Assembly (NCBI GenBank): GCA_963682005.1
Contig: OY820914.1
Span: 2,604,001 to 2,668,000 of the forward strand
Direction: 5' to 3'
Source of the DNA: CAIYUC01 sp963682005
GTDB lineage: Bacteria; Bacteroidota; Bacteroidia; Bacteroidales; FEN-979
DNA length: 64,000 bases
The translations under genes and the position numbers were made by a program. The notes under the pieces were generated by a model that was not told where the DNA came from, made no database searches, and saw only the letters and a program-made list of their open reading frames with translations. This document shows positions 54,982 through 64,000 of this stretch, piece after piece. Within the stretch, counting starts at the first letter, position 1. Every line of letters starts with the position of its first letter.

Positions 54982-57900
54982 ATGAATCTACGATCGCTAA
55001 GCTTTTTTTTCTTTTTGTCAGTACTGTTGATCTCTTCTTTGCATGTCTTGGGGGAAGGAACAAAGCAGTTCCGTCCGGCTGAGAGTGACAAAGGTTATAT
55101 CTGTATAAGCACCGGGAGAAATGATTTTTTCTGGAACGGAGGTGCAACAAATTACAGGCTTTGGATCCATATCTCCGATCATAATACAGAATCCATCTAT
55201 TTTGGTTTCGGAGCATATCACGACGGCGCATCAGCAACAACTTATTATATTTACCGTCCTGACGGATCAGTGATCAAAACAGGAAGCGTTCCCACCAGCG
55301 GAAACCCCGGATTCATCAATTCATGGCAGGAAGCTGTCGACGGACCTTCCGTGATAGCACCTACAACCGGTTATTCGGCGTTGAACTGTGCCCCGGATGT
55401 TGATGGTGATTATTATATTGCCTGCACCCAATCCGGAGGTACTGAGAAATCCTGGGAAAACTTTGATGTGACCGTTGTCAATACCACCACAATGACTGCC
55501 ATAAACGGAAGGTTGTGGTCTAAAGCCTGGCAGATCTATTGCGATATGCCTCAATCCGGCTCGGAAAATAAATACTGGGGTAAAATGTTTGTTTATTCCC
55601 TTGACAGCATTGTGACAAAAATAGATTTTAACGGTATGATACCCGGCACTTTTACGGTTTCATGCAATGAGTCCGGTTGTTTCCAGGTAACTCCGTTAAT
55701 TACTGCAGATTCTGCAAGGAAGTCAGTTGCCAACGAACATACATACCCGGAATATAAAATATTCCTGAATAATCCGGATAGTACCGTTTATCCAAGCGGG
55801 ACCATAGGAGGCCTTGACCTCACTGTGCCTGTTACCAGTGTCAGGAACTGCGATGGCTCAGTTGATTTTACATTCAGGGTGACCAAAGCAGGGAATGTAG
55901 ATCTGCACTTAGTCCTAAGCACCCTTCCCGGATATAATGATTATACAATCCCTCAGGCAGTCACAACCGGTTACAACACCGTTCATTGGGATGGTTTGGA
56001 TGGAAGCACTCCAAGGAAGCCTGTCCCCAATGGCTCGACATTTCCCTTTTATTTAAGCTATATCAACGGACTCACCCATCTTCCTCTTTATGATGTTGAA
56101 TTTAATCAAAACGGATTCAAGGTAAACCTGGTCCGCCCCACAGCCACCCCCCCTTACCCCGATCCTCTTTTTTACTGGGACGACAGGAAATTCGGAGCTG
56201 GCTTATTCAATCTGACCGGATGTGCAAGCACCCCGATAACAGGTTGCCACACATGGACCGGAGGGTCCAGCGGTTTCGGGAACAACAGGACCATCAATAC
56301 CTGGTGGTATGCTGTCAGTACGAGCACTGCAAACATTTCGATCACGGAAAACCGCCGGCCAGATGATCTTGGCCCCATCACGGGCAGCGCTTCATTCTGT
56401 CCCGGGGTAACAGGAGCAGTCTTCTCTGTAGCAACCAATATAAATGCGACTTCATATGAATGGTCATATTCCGGGACCGGAGCTACCATTAATAATAACG
56501 GCAATAATATTATAACAATCGATTTCAGCCCCGCTGCCACATCGGGAGTGCTTACTGTTGTAGGGCATAATGATCCCTGCGGAAACAGCATCAATCCTTC
56601 ATCAATTACCATTACGATCAACCCCTTCCCGGTGGTTGCGTTTGACCCGATCGCACCGGTATGCATCGATGCACCGGCATTTATCATTACAGGAGGCTCT
56701 CCTGCTGGCGGAACATACTTCATCGGGGGAACCGCAGTCACAACCTTTGATCCTGCTGCTAATGGTGTAGGATCCGTGGTGGTGACCTATTATTACACAG
56801 AACCAACTTCATCATGTACATCAACCATAAATCAGACGATCGTCGTCAACCCCCTGCCAACTGTCAACTTCCTGCCCATGTTGCCGGTTTGCATAAGCCA
56901 GCCCCCGTTTGCACTCTCTGCCGGAACACCATCCGGTGGAACATACTCCGGGCCGGGTGTAACAGGAGGGGTATTCTCCCCAGCCACGGCAGGCGTGGGA
57001 ACGCATACGCTTACCTACACGTTTGCCGATGCAAATTCCTGTACTAATTCGCATACGGGGTCAATAACGGTTAACCCGTTACCGGTTGTTTCTCTTGCCC
57101 CACTGGCTGATGTCTGCGTCACAACGGCCTCATTTGCACTTACAGGCGGAACTCCTCCGGGAGGCACTTACACCGGTGCAGGCGTTACAGGGGGATTGTT
57201 CAACCCGGCACTTGCCGGCGTAGGGACTTTTACCATCACCTACACTTACACCGATGCGAATACTTGTACAAGCTCCGGCACAAACTCCATCACCGTAACA
57301 CCATTGCCGGCTGCCGCAGGCGCGATCGCGGGCCCGTTAACCCTTTGTCAATCGACAACGACTGCGACTTTTACGATTCCTCCCATTCCCAATGCCACTT
57401 CCTATACCTGGGTGTTGAGTCCGGTAGCAAGCGGAATTATTGCCGGAACTTCAACAACAGCCACAGTGACGTGGAATCCCGCTTTCTACGGCAGTTATTC
57501 AATCACGGTTACAGGTGTGAACAGTTGCGGTAACGGCACTACTTCAGCACCCCTGGCAGGAGAAGTGATGCCTTCCCCGACGGTTACCTATACGATCTGT
57601 TCGGATTCCATTTCCAGCCTGAACGGCAAACCCATCAGGCTGAGAGGCGGGATCCCGCTCGGAGGTACCTACTCCGGGGCCGGTGTGAACTCAGGGACAA
57701 GCACGTTCAATCCTTTCTCTGCAGGACTTGGCAGTCATTCCATCCGGTATACCTTTACAAACTCTTTTGGTTGTACAGGATTTATAAACAAGACGTTTAC
57801 GGTGATCAACCCCATTCCGCATACATGCGGCAACAAGTTTACCGATGTCCGCGACAATAAGCAATACAATACGATCATGGTCGGCACTACCCAGTGCTGG

Positions 57901-58386
57901 ATGGCGGAAAACCTGAATTATGGCAACTACATTGCGAATGCACAGGTTCAACGGGATAACTGCATTATTGAAAAATATTGTTATGGAAACTCCCTTGCAG
58001 CCTGCAGCAGCGACGGCGGACTTTACCAGTGGGATGAAATGATGATGTATGACGATACGCCCGGGATCCAGGGATTATGCCCGCCGGGGATGCATGTTCC
58101 GACTGAAACCGAATGGACACTCCTCTTCAGTAACTTCATCAACAACGGATTTGCAGGCAGTCCACTGAAATCGACAGGCTGGTCCGGGTTCATGGCCAAT
58201 GTGGACGGGGTGAACCATTTTACCAAGTACTGGAATTTCGTTGATTTTGCAACGATGTTCTGGACTTCAAACAAGGATGGCGATAATAAAGCCTATGCAC
58301 ATGGACTGAATACACCGGATCCCAGTGTTTCTCTATACCCTTCGTTCAGAGCGAATGGCTTTTCGGTCAGGTGCTTAAAAGATTAA
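54982..58386 (+). CDS. FISUMP protein G: GEGTK-type head, Ig-like GGTYSG domains
   Basis: 1134 aa with signal peptide RSLSFFFFLSVLLISSLHVLG. The head (about residues 25-460) begins EGTKQFRPAESD and contains YRLWIHISDHNTESIYFGFGA, so it is a distant relative of the D and E heads. A PKD-like domain of the SFCPGVTGAVFSV type follows. Then come three Ig-like domains with the pattern GG(S/T)P.GGTY..G.AV/GVTGG.F.P (about 550-775), another PKD-like domain (LCQSTTTATFTIPP), and the family tail. FISUMP is at about 955-1134, ending SVRCLKD, with the Cys-containing central loop kept (EKYCYGNSLAACSS). It has none of the PKD-like units of B-F. A secreted member with a different middle. Confidence 0.85.
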   Translation: MNLRSLSFFFFLSVLLISSLHVLGEGTKQFRPAESDKGYICISTGRNDFFWNGGATNYRLWIHISDHNTESIYFGFGAYHDGASATTYYIYRPDGSVIKTGSVPTSGNPGFINSWQEAVDGPSVIAPTTGYSALNCAPDVDGDYYIACTQSGGTEKSWENFDVTVVNTTTMTAINGRLWSKAWQIYCDMPQSGSENKYWGKMFVYSLDSIVTKIDFNGMIPGTFTVSCNESGCFQVTPLITADSARKSVANEHTYPEYKIFLNNPDSTVYPSGTIGGLDLTVPVTSVRNCDGSVDFTFRVTKAGNVDLHLVLSTLPGYNDYTIPQAVTTGYNTVHWDGLDGSTPRKPVPNGSTFPFYLSYINGLTHLPLYDVEFNQNGFKVNLVRPTATPPYPDPLFYWDDRKFGAGLFNLTGCASTPITGCHTWTGGSSGFGNNRTINTWWYAVSTSTANISITENRRPDDLGPITGSASFCPGVTGAVFSVATNINATSYEWSYSGTGATINNNGNNIITIDFSPAATSGVLTVVGHNDPCGNSINPSSITITINPFPVVAFDPIAPVCIDAPAFIITGGSPAGGTYFIGGTAVTTFDPAANGVGSVVVTYYYTEPTSSCTSTINQTIVVNPLPTVNFLPMLPVCISQPPFALSAGTPSGGTYSGPGVTGGVFSPATAGVGTHTLTYTFADANSCTNSHTGSITVNPLPVVSLAPLADVCVTTASFALTGGTPPGGTYTGAGVTGGLFNPALAGVGTFTITYTYTDANTCTSSGTNSITVTPLPAAAGAIAGPLTLCQSTTTATFTIPPIPNATSYTWVLSPVASGIIAGTSTTATVTWNPAFYGSYSITVTGVNSCGNGTTSAPLAGEVMPSPTVTYTICSDSISSLNGKPIRLRGGIPLGGTYSGAGVNSGTSTFNPFSAGLGSHSIRYTFTNSFGCTGFINKTFTVINPIPHTCGNKFTDVRDNKQYNTIMVGTTQCWMAENLNYGNYIANAQVQRDNCIIEKYCYGNSLAACSSDGGLYQWDEMMMYDDTPGIQGLCPPGMHVPTETEWTLLFSNFINNGFAGSPLKSTGWSGFMANVDGVNHFTKYWNFVDFATMFWTSNKDGDNKAYAHGLNTPDPSVSLYPSFRANGFSVRCLKD

Positions 58387-58407
58387 CCCCCGTGTTCTAT
58401 TTTTTCG

Positions 58408-58415
58408 TACTTTTG
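58408..58415 (+). promoter_or_regulatory. Putative -7 box for FISUMP protein H
   Basis: TACTTTTG is an exact TAnnTTTG match, 61 bases upstream of the ATG at 58477. It suggests that H has its own promoter although it follows G by only about 90 bases. Confidence 0.55.
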
Positions 58416-58476
58416 TTTGGGCGATTTTCTAAGCAGGTTTGTAAGTTATTAATTGAAAATCAGGTTTATCGTTGAA

Positions 58477-61400
58477 ATGAAATATTTTTTACTTACCCTA
58501 TCAATTGCGTTTTTTTTCCTCATAAGTTCCAACGGTCTTTTTGGGCAGATTGGAGGAACTACGAATTCCTGTGCAACTTCTGATCCTTTTTGCGGATCTA
58601 ATATTTACACCTACCAGGCAGGAACGTGCCCTGAGAACCAAATATGTAATGCTGAAGCTGGACCTTGTTATAGTTGCCTGGGTTCCACTCCAAATCCTGT
58701 TTGGTATTATCTGCAAATCGAACAACCCGGCACCATAATCATATACATGTCCAGTTCACCCTTACATGATATAGATTTTTGTTGTTGGGGGCCTTTTACC
58801 TCTCCTACGGGAGGATGCACCGCGGGATTGCCATGCAACACAGTTGTTGACTGCAGCTTTTCACCCAATCCTACGGAAACATGTACGATCCTGAATGCAT
58901 TACCTGGTCAGTTTTATAATCTGCTTATCACAAACTTTTCAAACCTGAATTGCCAGATAACATTTTCACAGACCAATTACGGAACCCCGGGCGCAGGGAC
59001 CAGCAACTGCAACATTGTGGTTCATTGTTCGATGTCATCGCTCCTGCCGGTTGCTTCCGCGTGTGATGAAGCCACAAACACTTTCAGCATTAACGGAATT
59101 GCAGAATTCAGCAACCCGCCGCCATCTGGTACGATGGTGTTTAAAGATATTACGGCTGTGCCGCCCGTGTTGAAGACCTTTACCGCACCGTTTGTCAGCC
59201 CCACACCCTTCCAAATCGACAATATTCCCTGCGATGGGCGGATTCACACAATATTAGGCTATTTTTCCGACAGTGCAAGCTGTGTACTCCGGGATTCATG
59301 TGCGACACCGCCGATGATCTGCCCGATCGTGACTGTTACAGGAGGAGGGGAGATCTGCAATGACGGGACATCAACGGCCGGTATCCAGTTTAACTTTCAT
59401 CAGGGAAGTCCTCCGTTCAATTTTTATTACTCGATCAACGGAGTTCCGCAAACACCGGTCCTGAATTATAACGGGCCTTTTCCCTACCAGTTCAATACGA
59501 TGACTGCGGGAATTTACAAGGTTGATTCCGTAAGGAACACCTATTGCCTGGGAAGTGCCAATGACAGCGCAATTGTTACCGTTCATCCATTGCCTGTATT
59601 AACTTTTCCTGATCTTCCGCCTGTTTGTCTTGACACACCTCCATTTCCAATTACTGGAGGTAGTCCTCCCGGTGGCACCTATGGCGGTACAGGAGTTACG
59701 GGAGGCATATTTAATCCTTCGGCAACAGGCGTGGGATTACAACAGATCTACTATTCCTACACGGATATCCACGGATGTTCCAACCGGGATACGGCCACAA
59801 TCCTGGTACATGCACTTCCATCTGCTACTGCAGTTCCCGCGGCACAGCAGATGTGTTCAGGAGGCACGGCGATCAGTCATTTTCAATCGAGTCTTCCGGG
59901 GTCAACTTACAGCTGGACCGTTTCTTCAAGCTCTCCGGATGTATCGGGATTTTCACCCGGAACAGGCGATTCAATTCACCAGGCACTTGTCAATACCGGT
60001 GCGCAGATCGAACAGGTCGTCTATCATATTACGGCAACGAAGGAAGGATGTCCCGGACCGGGGACAAGTTTCACTGTCACCGTTTATCCTGTTCCCGGTG
60101 TCATACCGGATCCTTTAACACCCGGCATCTGCTCATCACAAACGACGGGGATCACGCTTACCTCATTGGTGAATAATCCTACATTCTCCTGGACGGCTAC
60201 GGGAACGGCCGGTGTAACAGGATATGGTCCCGGTAACGGGAACACGATATCGCAGATATTGACGAGTAATTCCGGAATATTGGAAATAGTGACCTACCAG
60301 GTCACAGCAACGGCAAATGGCTGTCCGGGGCCTGTTTTTACGCTGCCGGTCCTGGTCAATCCGCAACCGCACCTGATGACCAACCCGATGTATGATACGA
60401 TCTGCTCGGGTACTTTCACCAATATCCACCTGTTGTCAAGCTGTTTGAATACGACCTATACATGGACAGCAACCGCGAATGGCAATATAAACGGGGCCAC
60501 CGATGGGGTGGGACCAACGATCGCTCAGCTCCTGACCGACATGACCAATCTGCCGGGGGATGTTGTTTATACGATCCATCCTACGGCCGGCACCTGCATC
60601 GGCAACGACACCAATTATTATATCAATGTAAAACCAAAACCCCAGGTCCAGAATACGGTGCTGACCTATTCAGTCTGTTCCGGTTTTTCGACGAATATTC
60701 CGCTCTCTGGCGATGTTGCAGGCACCACCTTTTCATGGACGGCGACAGGGAGTTCAGGCAATGTAAGCGGTTTCAGCAACAGCTCCGGAACAACGATCAG
60801 CCAGCCGCTGACAAATAGTGCATACAGTGTAGAAGGAGTGACCTACAATGTCACCCCAACAGCGAATGGATGTATTGGCGAAACGGTGACTTTTACTGTC
60901 ACGGTTTACCCGGTGGCGGATGTGACCAACAGCCCGCTCTCCTCCCAGATCTGCTCAGCGACATCTCCCGATGTCGCTCTGACCTCCCACGTTTCAGGCG
61001 CGCTCTTCACCTGGACCGCCACGCCAACTTCAGGCAATGTGACAGGATATTCGAATAATATTGTCCCTGCCGGATCGATCAATGATGTGCTGATCAATAA
61101 CGGAAATACGGATGAAACAGTGACCTACCATATCACCCCGACGGCGAATTCATGCACTGGCATCCCATCAGACTTCATGGTGACAGTTCACCCGGTGGCC
61201 CACCTCACCACCAGCCCGCTCAGCCAGACGGTCTGCACGCAAACGCTGATCACTGTTCCGCTCACCTCCACGGTGGCCAATACAACCTTTGCCTGGACTG
61301 CCACCCCAAGTTCACCCAGCCTGGGCGGCTTTTCCGGTGGGACCGGGAGCACGATCAGCCAGACGCTGAGCAACAGTGGTTACAGCATTGAATTTGTGAC

Positions 61401-63375
61401 ATACCATGTCACTCCAACTGCGAATGGATGCACAGGTGTATCGGGTGATTACATCGTGACCGTCAATCCGAAGCCGGATGTATCGAACAACCCGCTTTCA
61501 TCGCAAGTCTGCTCGGAGACATCTCCAGATGTCTCCTTGACCTCCAACGTGTCGGGTGCAACCTTCAGCTGGACCGCCACCCCGAGCTCGGGGAATGTAA
61601 CAGGCTATGGTCCGGGCAGCGGGCTTGTGATCAGCCAGGTGCTGACAAACAGCGGGTTCAATGTCGAGACAGTAACTTACAATATCATCCCGGCGGCGAA
61701 CAGCTGCCCGGGAACCGCCGTGAACTATATCGTGAGCGTTGTGTCGGTGCCGGATGTTTATTTCAATCCCACCGCACAGACGATCTGCACGGCACAAAGC
61801 ACGGGCATCAGCCTGCTGTCGCATGTCAACGGGGCATTGTTCAGCTGGACGGCCACGGGCAGTTCCCCCAGCCTCTCGGGTTTTGGACCGGGCAGCGGCA
61901 ATACGATCAGCCAGCCGCTACAGAATTCAGGTACAACGATCGAAAGCGTAACCTACCAGGTGACCCCGACAGCATTCGGGTGCCCGCCGGGATTTACCCA
62001 GCCGGTCATCGTTACGGTGAATCCCAAACCGGCGATCACCAATACGACCACTGCGTTCCAGATCTGCAACCAGGTTCAGACCAACATCGTTCTCCAGTCG
62101 AGCGTGGCGGGATCAAACTATAGCTGGACCGTAACGGGGAGTTCGCTGAATGTGGGCGGCTATTCTGCAGGCAACGGTCAATGGATCAGGCAAACGCTGA
62201 CCAATTCGGGATTTAATGTGGAAACCGTGACCTACAACGTCATACCGACAGCCAATAGCTGCAACGGGGATGCAATGAGCTTCACCGTCACGGTGATCCC
62301 TGTAGCAGACGCTTATTTCACACCCACAGCACAGGCCGTTTGTTCGGGCGTAAGCTCCAACATACAGGTTCAATCGCATGTATTGGGCACTTCCTTTACA
62401 TGGACAGCCACCGGCAGTTCGGGCAATGTGAGCGGGTATTACCCGAACAGCGGAACAGATATCCAGCAACTCCTGACGAATGCGGGTTACAATATTGAAA
62501 GCGTCACCTACAATGTGACGCCAACATCCGCAGGATGTACCGGGACGATGAGCCCGGTGATGGTGACAGTCAACCCGCTTCCGGTGGTAACGCTGATAAA
62601 TTGCTGGGATCCGGTCATGACCACCGATGCAAAGCCATTTACGCTGAAAGGTGGGTCACCTTTCGGTGGGATCTTTGCAGGAACAGGCGTCAATGCCGGA
62701 GTTTTCTCACCACAGATCGCAGGCGAAGGAGTTCATTCGATCCAGTATTTGTACATCAACGACTTTGGCTGCAACGGGAACACAAGCCAGACGATCACCG
62801 TCATCGCACCACTTCCGTTCACCTGCGGGGACATACTGACCGACATCCGGGATAATCAACAGTACCCGACAGTCAACCTGAATGGCCAATGCTGGATGGC
62901 CTCCGACCTCAATTACGGAACTGAGATCCAGACGACCCTGCAACAGCGTGACAATTGCGTTTCGGAGAAATACATCAATCCATCCTCCATTCTCAATCCT
63001 CCATCCTCGGTTTACCAATGGGACGAACTCATGCGTTACGACAGGACTGAAGGCTCACAGGGATTATGTCCGGGAGGCTGGCACGTGCCGTCAGAAGCAG
63101 AATGGCTGGCGCTGCTGACCTTTTACGGTGGCAACGGGTTTGCGGGCAGTCCGCTGAAAAGCACAGGGTATTCGGGGTTTGATGCGATGCTTGACGGCGC
63201 CTTGTTCCTGACCAATCATTGGGATTTCAATGCATTTGCCACCTTGTTGTGGTCATCGACCGCACACGGAACGAATAAAGCCTGGGCTCACGGGATGAAC
63301 ACCCCGAATCCTTCGGTGTCATATTATCCGTCGTTTACGGCTCATGCATTCGGGGTGAGGTGTTTGAAAGACTAA
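58477..63375 (+). CDS. FISUMP protein H: Cys-rich head, 10 PKD-like units
   Basis: About 1632 aa from the ATG at 58477, which opens a signal peptide (KYFLLTLSIAFFFLISSNGLFGQ). The frame continues up to a TTG at 58453, which I consider less likely. The head (about residues 25-190) is Cys-rich (CATSDPFCGSNIYTYQAGTC, DIDFCCWGPF) and resembles N-terminal domains common in secreted Bacteroidota proteins; function unknown. An Ig-like GGTYGGTGV domain follows, then ten PKD-like units (about 446-1368), then FISUMP (about 1450-1632). Units 3-10 and the tail correspond to F, and the last 1.9 kb is nearly identical to it without gaps. The FISUMP loop is NPSSILNPPSS, as in F. Confidence 0.85.
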   Translation: MKYFLLTLSIAFFFLISSNGLFGQIGGTTNSCATSDPFCGSNIYTYQAGTCPENQICNAEAGPCYSCLGSTPNPVWYYLQIEQPGTIIIYMSSSPLHDIDFCCWGPFTSPTGGCTAGLPCNTVVDCSFSPNPTETCTILNALPGQFYNLLITNFSNLNCQITFSQTNYGTPGAGTSNCNIVVHCSMSSLLPVASACDEATNTFSINGIAEFSNPPPSGTMVFKDITAVPPVLKTFTAPFVSPTPFQIDNIPCDGRIHTILGYFSDSASCVLRDSCATPPMICPIVTVTGGGEICNDGTSTAGIQFNFHQGSPPFNFYYSINGVPQTPVLNYNGPFPYQFNTMTAGIYKVDSVRNTYCLGSANDSAIVTVHPLPVLTFPDLPPVCLDTPPFPITGGSPPGGTYGGTGVTGGIFNPSATGVGLQQIYYSYTDIHGCSNRDTATILVHALPSATAVPAAQQMCSGGTAISHFQSSLPGSTYSWTVSSSSPDVSGFSPGTGDSIHQALVNTGAQIEQVVYHITATKEGCPGPGTSFTVTVYPVPGVIPDPLTPGICSSQTTGITLTSLVNNPTFSWTATGTAGVTGYGPGNGNTISQILTSNSGILEIVTYQVTATANGCPGPVFTLPVLVNPQPHLMTNPMYDTICSGTFTNIHLLSSCLNTTYTWTATANGNINGATDGVGPTIAQLLTDMTNLPGDVVYTIHPTAGTCIGNDTNYYINVKPKPQVQNTVLTYSVCSGFSTNIPLSGDVAGTTFSWTATGSSGNVSGFSNSSGTTISQPLTNSAYSVEGVTYNVTPTANGCIGETVTFTVTVYPVADVTNSPLSSQICSATSPDVALTSHVSGALFTWTATPTSGNVTGYSNNIVPAGSINDVLINNGNTDETVTYHITPTANSCTGIPSDFMVTVHPVAHLTTSPLSQTVCTQTLITVPLTSTVANTTFAWTATPSSPSLGGFSGGTGSTISQTLSNSGYSIEFVTYHVTPTANGCTGVSGDYIVTVNPKPDVSNNPLSSQVCSETSPDVSLTSNVSGATFSWTATPSSGNVTGYGPGSGLVISQVLTNSGFNVETVTYNIIPAANSCPGTAVNYIVSVVSVPDVYFNPTAQTICTAQSTGISLLSHVNGALFSWTATGSSPSLSGFGPGSGNTISQPLQNSGTTIESVTYQVTPTAFGCPPGFTQPVIVTVNPKPAITNTTTAFQICNQVQTNIVLQSSVAGSNYSWTVTGSSLNVGGYSAGNGQWIRQTLTNSGFNVETVTYNVIPTANSCNGDAMSFTVTVIPVADAYFTPTAQAVCSGVSSNIQVQSHVLGTSFTWTATGSSGNVSGYYPNSGTDIQQLLTNAGYNIESVTYNVTPTSAGCTGTMSPVMVTVNPLPVVTLINCWDPVMTTDAKPFTLKGGSPFGGIFAGTGVNAGVFSPQIAGEGVHSIQYLYINDFGCNGNTSQTITVIAPLPFTCGDILTDIRDNQQYPTVNLNGQCWMASDLNYGTEIQTTLQQRDNCVSEKYINPSSILNPPSSVYQWDELMRYDRTEGSQGLCPGGWHVPSEAEWLALLTFYGGNGFAGSPLKSTGYSGFDAMLDGALFLTNHWDFNAFATLLWSSTAHGTNKAWAHGMNTPNPSVSYYPSFTAHAFGVRCLKD

Positions 63376-63492
63376 AGGTCGGAAGTCGGAAGTCAGAAGT
63401 CGGAAGATGGAGGATAGAGGATAGAGGATAGAGGATAGAGGATGGAACTTTATAGAACAACATAATTCATAATTCAAACTCATAATTCATAA
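63376..63492. repeat. Repeat-rich gap after H
   Basis: GGAAGTC-type units, four GATAGAG heptamers (about 63413-63441) and CATAATTCATAATT repeats. It is homologous to the gap after F, with different heptamer number and sequence. Confidence 0.75.
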
Positions 63493-64000
63493 TTAATCCT
63501 GGTCGAGTTTCTCATAAATTGAGTTCTGGCTTTTGTATTCGGGGACGATCTCCTTCATTTTCTTCACCATCTCAAAATTGGTATGGGTCTTCACCATACC
63601 GATAAGATCTGAGACCTGTCCGGATACTTCTTCAAGGCTATATTCCCTGACTTTGGCGATCAGGATCATCGGATTATAGGTTGGAAGCGAATTCTCTTCT
63701 TTGTTCAGGAGTTCCTCATACAGCTTTTCGCCCGGACGCAACCCGGTAAATTTTATCTGAATATCTTTTCCAAGTGTCAGTCCCGACAAGCCGATCATCT
63801 TTTTTGCGAGATCCACGATCTTGACGGATTTTCCCATATTAAAGAGAAAGATCTCCCGTCCTTTTCCAATCGCTGCTGCTTCAAGGACCAGGCGGCAGGC
63901 TTCCGGGATGGTCATGAAGAACCTGGTGATTTCAGGGTGGGTAATGGTTACAGGGCCTCCTTTTTCGATCTGGCCCCGGAACAAGGGAATAACGGAACCA
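63493..64000 (-). CDS. CapD/FlaA1-like nucleotide-sugar dehydratase, C-terminal part (truncated by window)
   Basis: About 168 codons are visible; the 5' part lies beyond base 64000, and the frame stays open to the edge (GSVIPLFRGQIEKGGPVTI). The motifs VTHPEITRFFMTIPEACRLVLEA, EIFLFNMGKSVKIVDLAKKMI and FTGLRPGEKLYEELL are characteristic of the C-terminal half of Polysacc_synt_2 proteins. These are membrane-anchored UDP-N-acetylhexosamine dehydratases/epimerases used in capsule or glycan synthesis. The stop is at 63493. It suggests that a surface polysaccharide locus begins to the right of the window. Confidence 0.9.
   Translation of the reverse strand, partial: GSVIPLFRGQIEKGGPVTITHPEITRFFMTIPEACRLVLEAAAIGKGREIFLFNMGKSVKIVDLAKKMIGLSGLTLGKDIQIKFTGLRPGEKLYEELLNKEENSLPTYNPMILIAKVREYSLEEVSGQVSDLIGMVKTHTNFEMVKKMKEIVPEYKSQNSIYEKLDQD

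Noticed and set aside
11852..63375. Diversity-generating retroelement acting on the FISUMP C-termini
   Set aside because: FISUMP domains have, to my memory, been reported as targets in some such systems. Here there is no reverse transcriptase or template repeat, and F/H differences include ordinary silent third-position changes rather than adenine-specific ones. The flanks beyond the window would need checking.

Overview
The window looks like a chromosomal segment of an anaerobic member of the Bacteroidota, probably an uncultured Bacteroidales-like lineage. The evidence is the TAnnTTTG-type promoter boxes, a type IX secretion (T9SS) C-terminal sorting domain, many secreted PKD-like/FISUMP proteins, a Bacteroidota-style hydF-aspA pair, and intergenic repeats typical of this phylum. 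No rRNA, tRNA, CRISPR array, transposase or reverse transcriptase was seen.

Layout. (1) 174-4183, minus strand: a riboflavin operon, ribD-ribE-ribBA-ribH, behind a promoter box, an FMN riboswitch and an intrinsic terminator. (2) 4228-6603, minus: a 791-aa secreted protein with a T9SS sorting domain; divergent from it, an SDR oxidoreductase (6768-7466, plus). (3) 7742-11757, minus: an alpha/beta-hydrolase-like gene, aspA, and the [FeFe]-hydrogenase maturation GTPase hydF. (4) 11852-51219, plus: six large to giant secreted proteins (1290, 2347, 2828, 2779, 1839 and 1644 aa), called A-F here. All end in a FISUMP domain finishing in RCLKD or RCIKD. (5) 51363-54622: a response regulator/histidine kinase pair and two small secreted PepSY-like proteins. 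(6) 54982-63375: two more FISUMP proteins, G (1134 aa) and H (1632 aa). (7) 63493-64000, minus: the C-terminal part of a CapD-like nucleotide-sugar dehydratase, cut by the window edge.

The most notable object is the FISUMP family. The eight proteins carry different N-terminal heads on a shared C-terminal tail. In B-F and H the middle is an array of 10-23 PKD-like units of about 85-95 aa. B, C and D carry a five-unit, 1.4-kb cassette in one, two and two copies; E has none. D looks like a chimera of an E-like front and a B/C-like back. B and D share 707 identical bases that C, lying between them, does not share. F and H share 773 identical bases 12 kb apart. This is the signature of gene conversion and unequal recombination, and the locus may be a recombination-driven generator of variable surface or secreted adhesins. 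That function is inference; no ligand, secretion route or switching has been shown.

A second theme is repeat traffic. Nine copies of a nested-palindrome element, tandem AT-rich repeats that carry promoter-like boxes, simple-sequence repeats and a precise 20-bp palindrome insertion lie between genes. In at least two places repeat sequence appears to have become coding: a FISUMP loop in A, F and H, and the AspA C-terminus.
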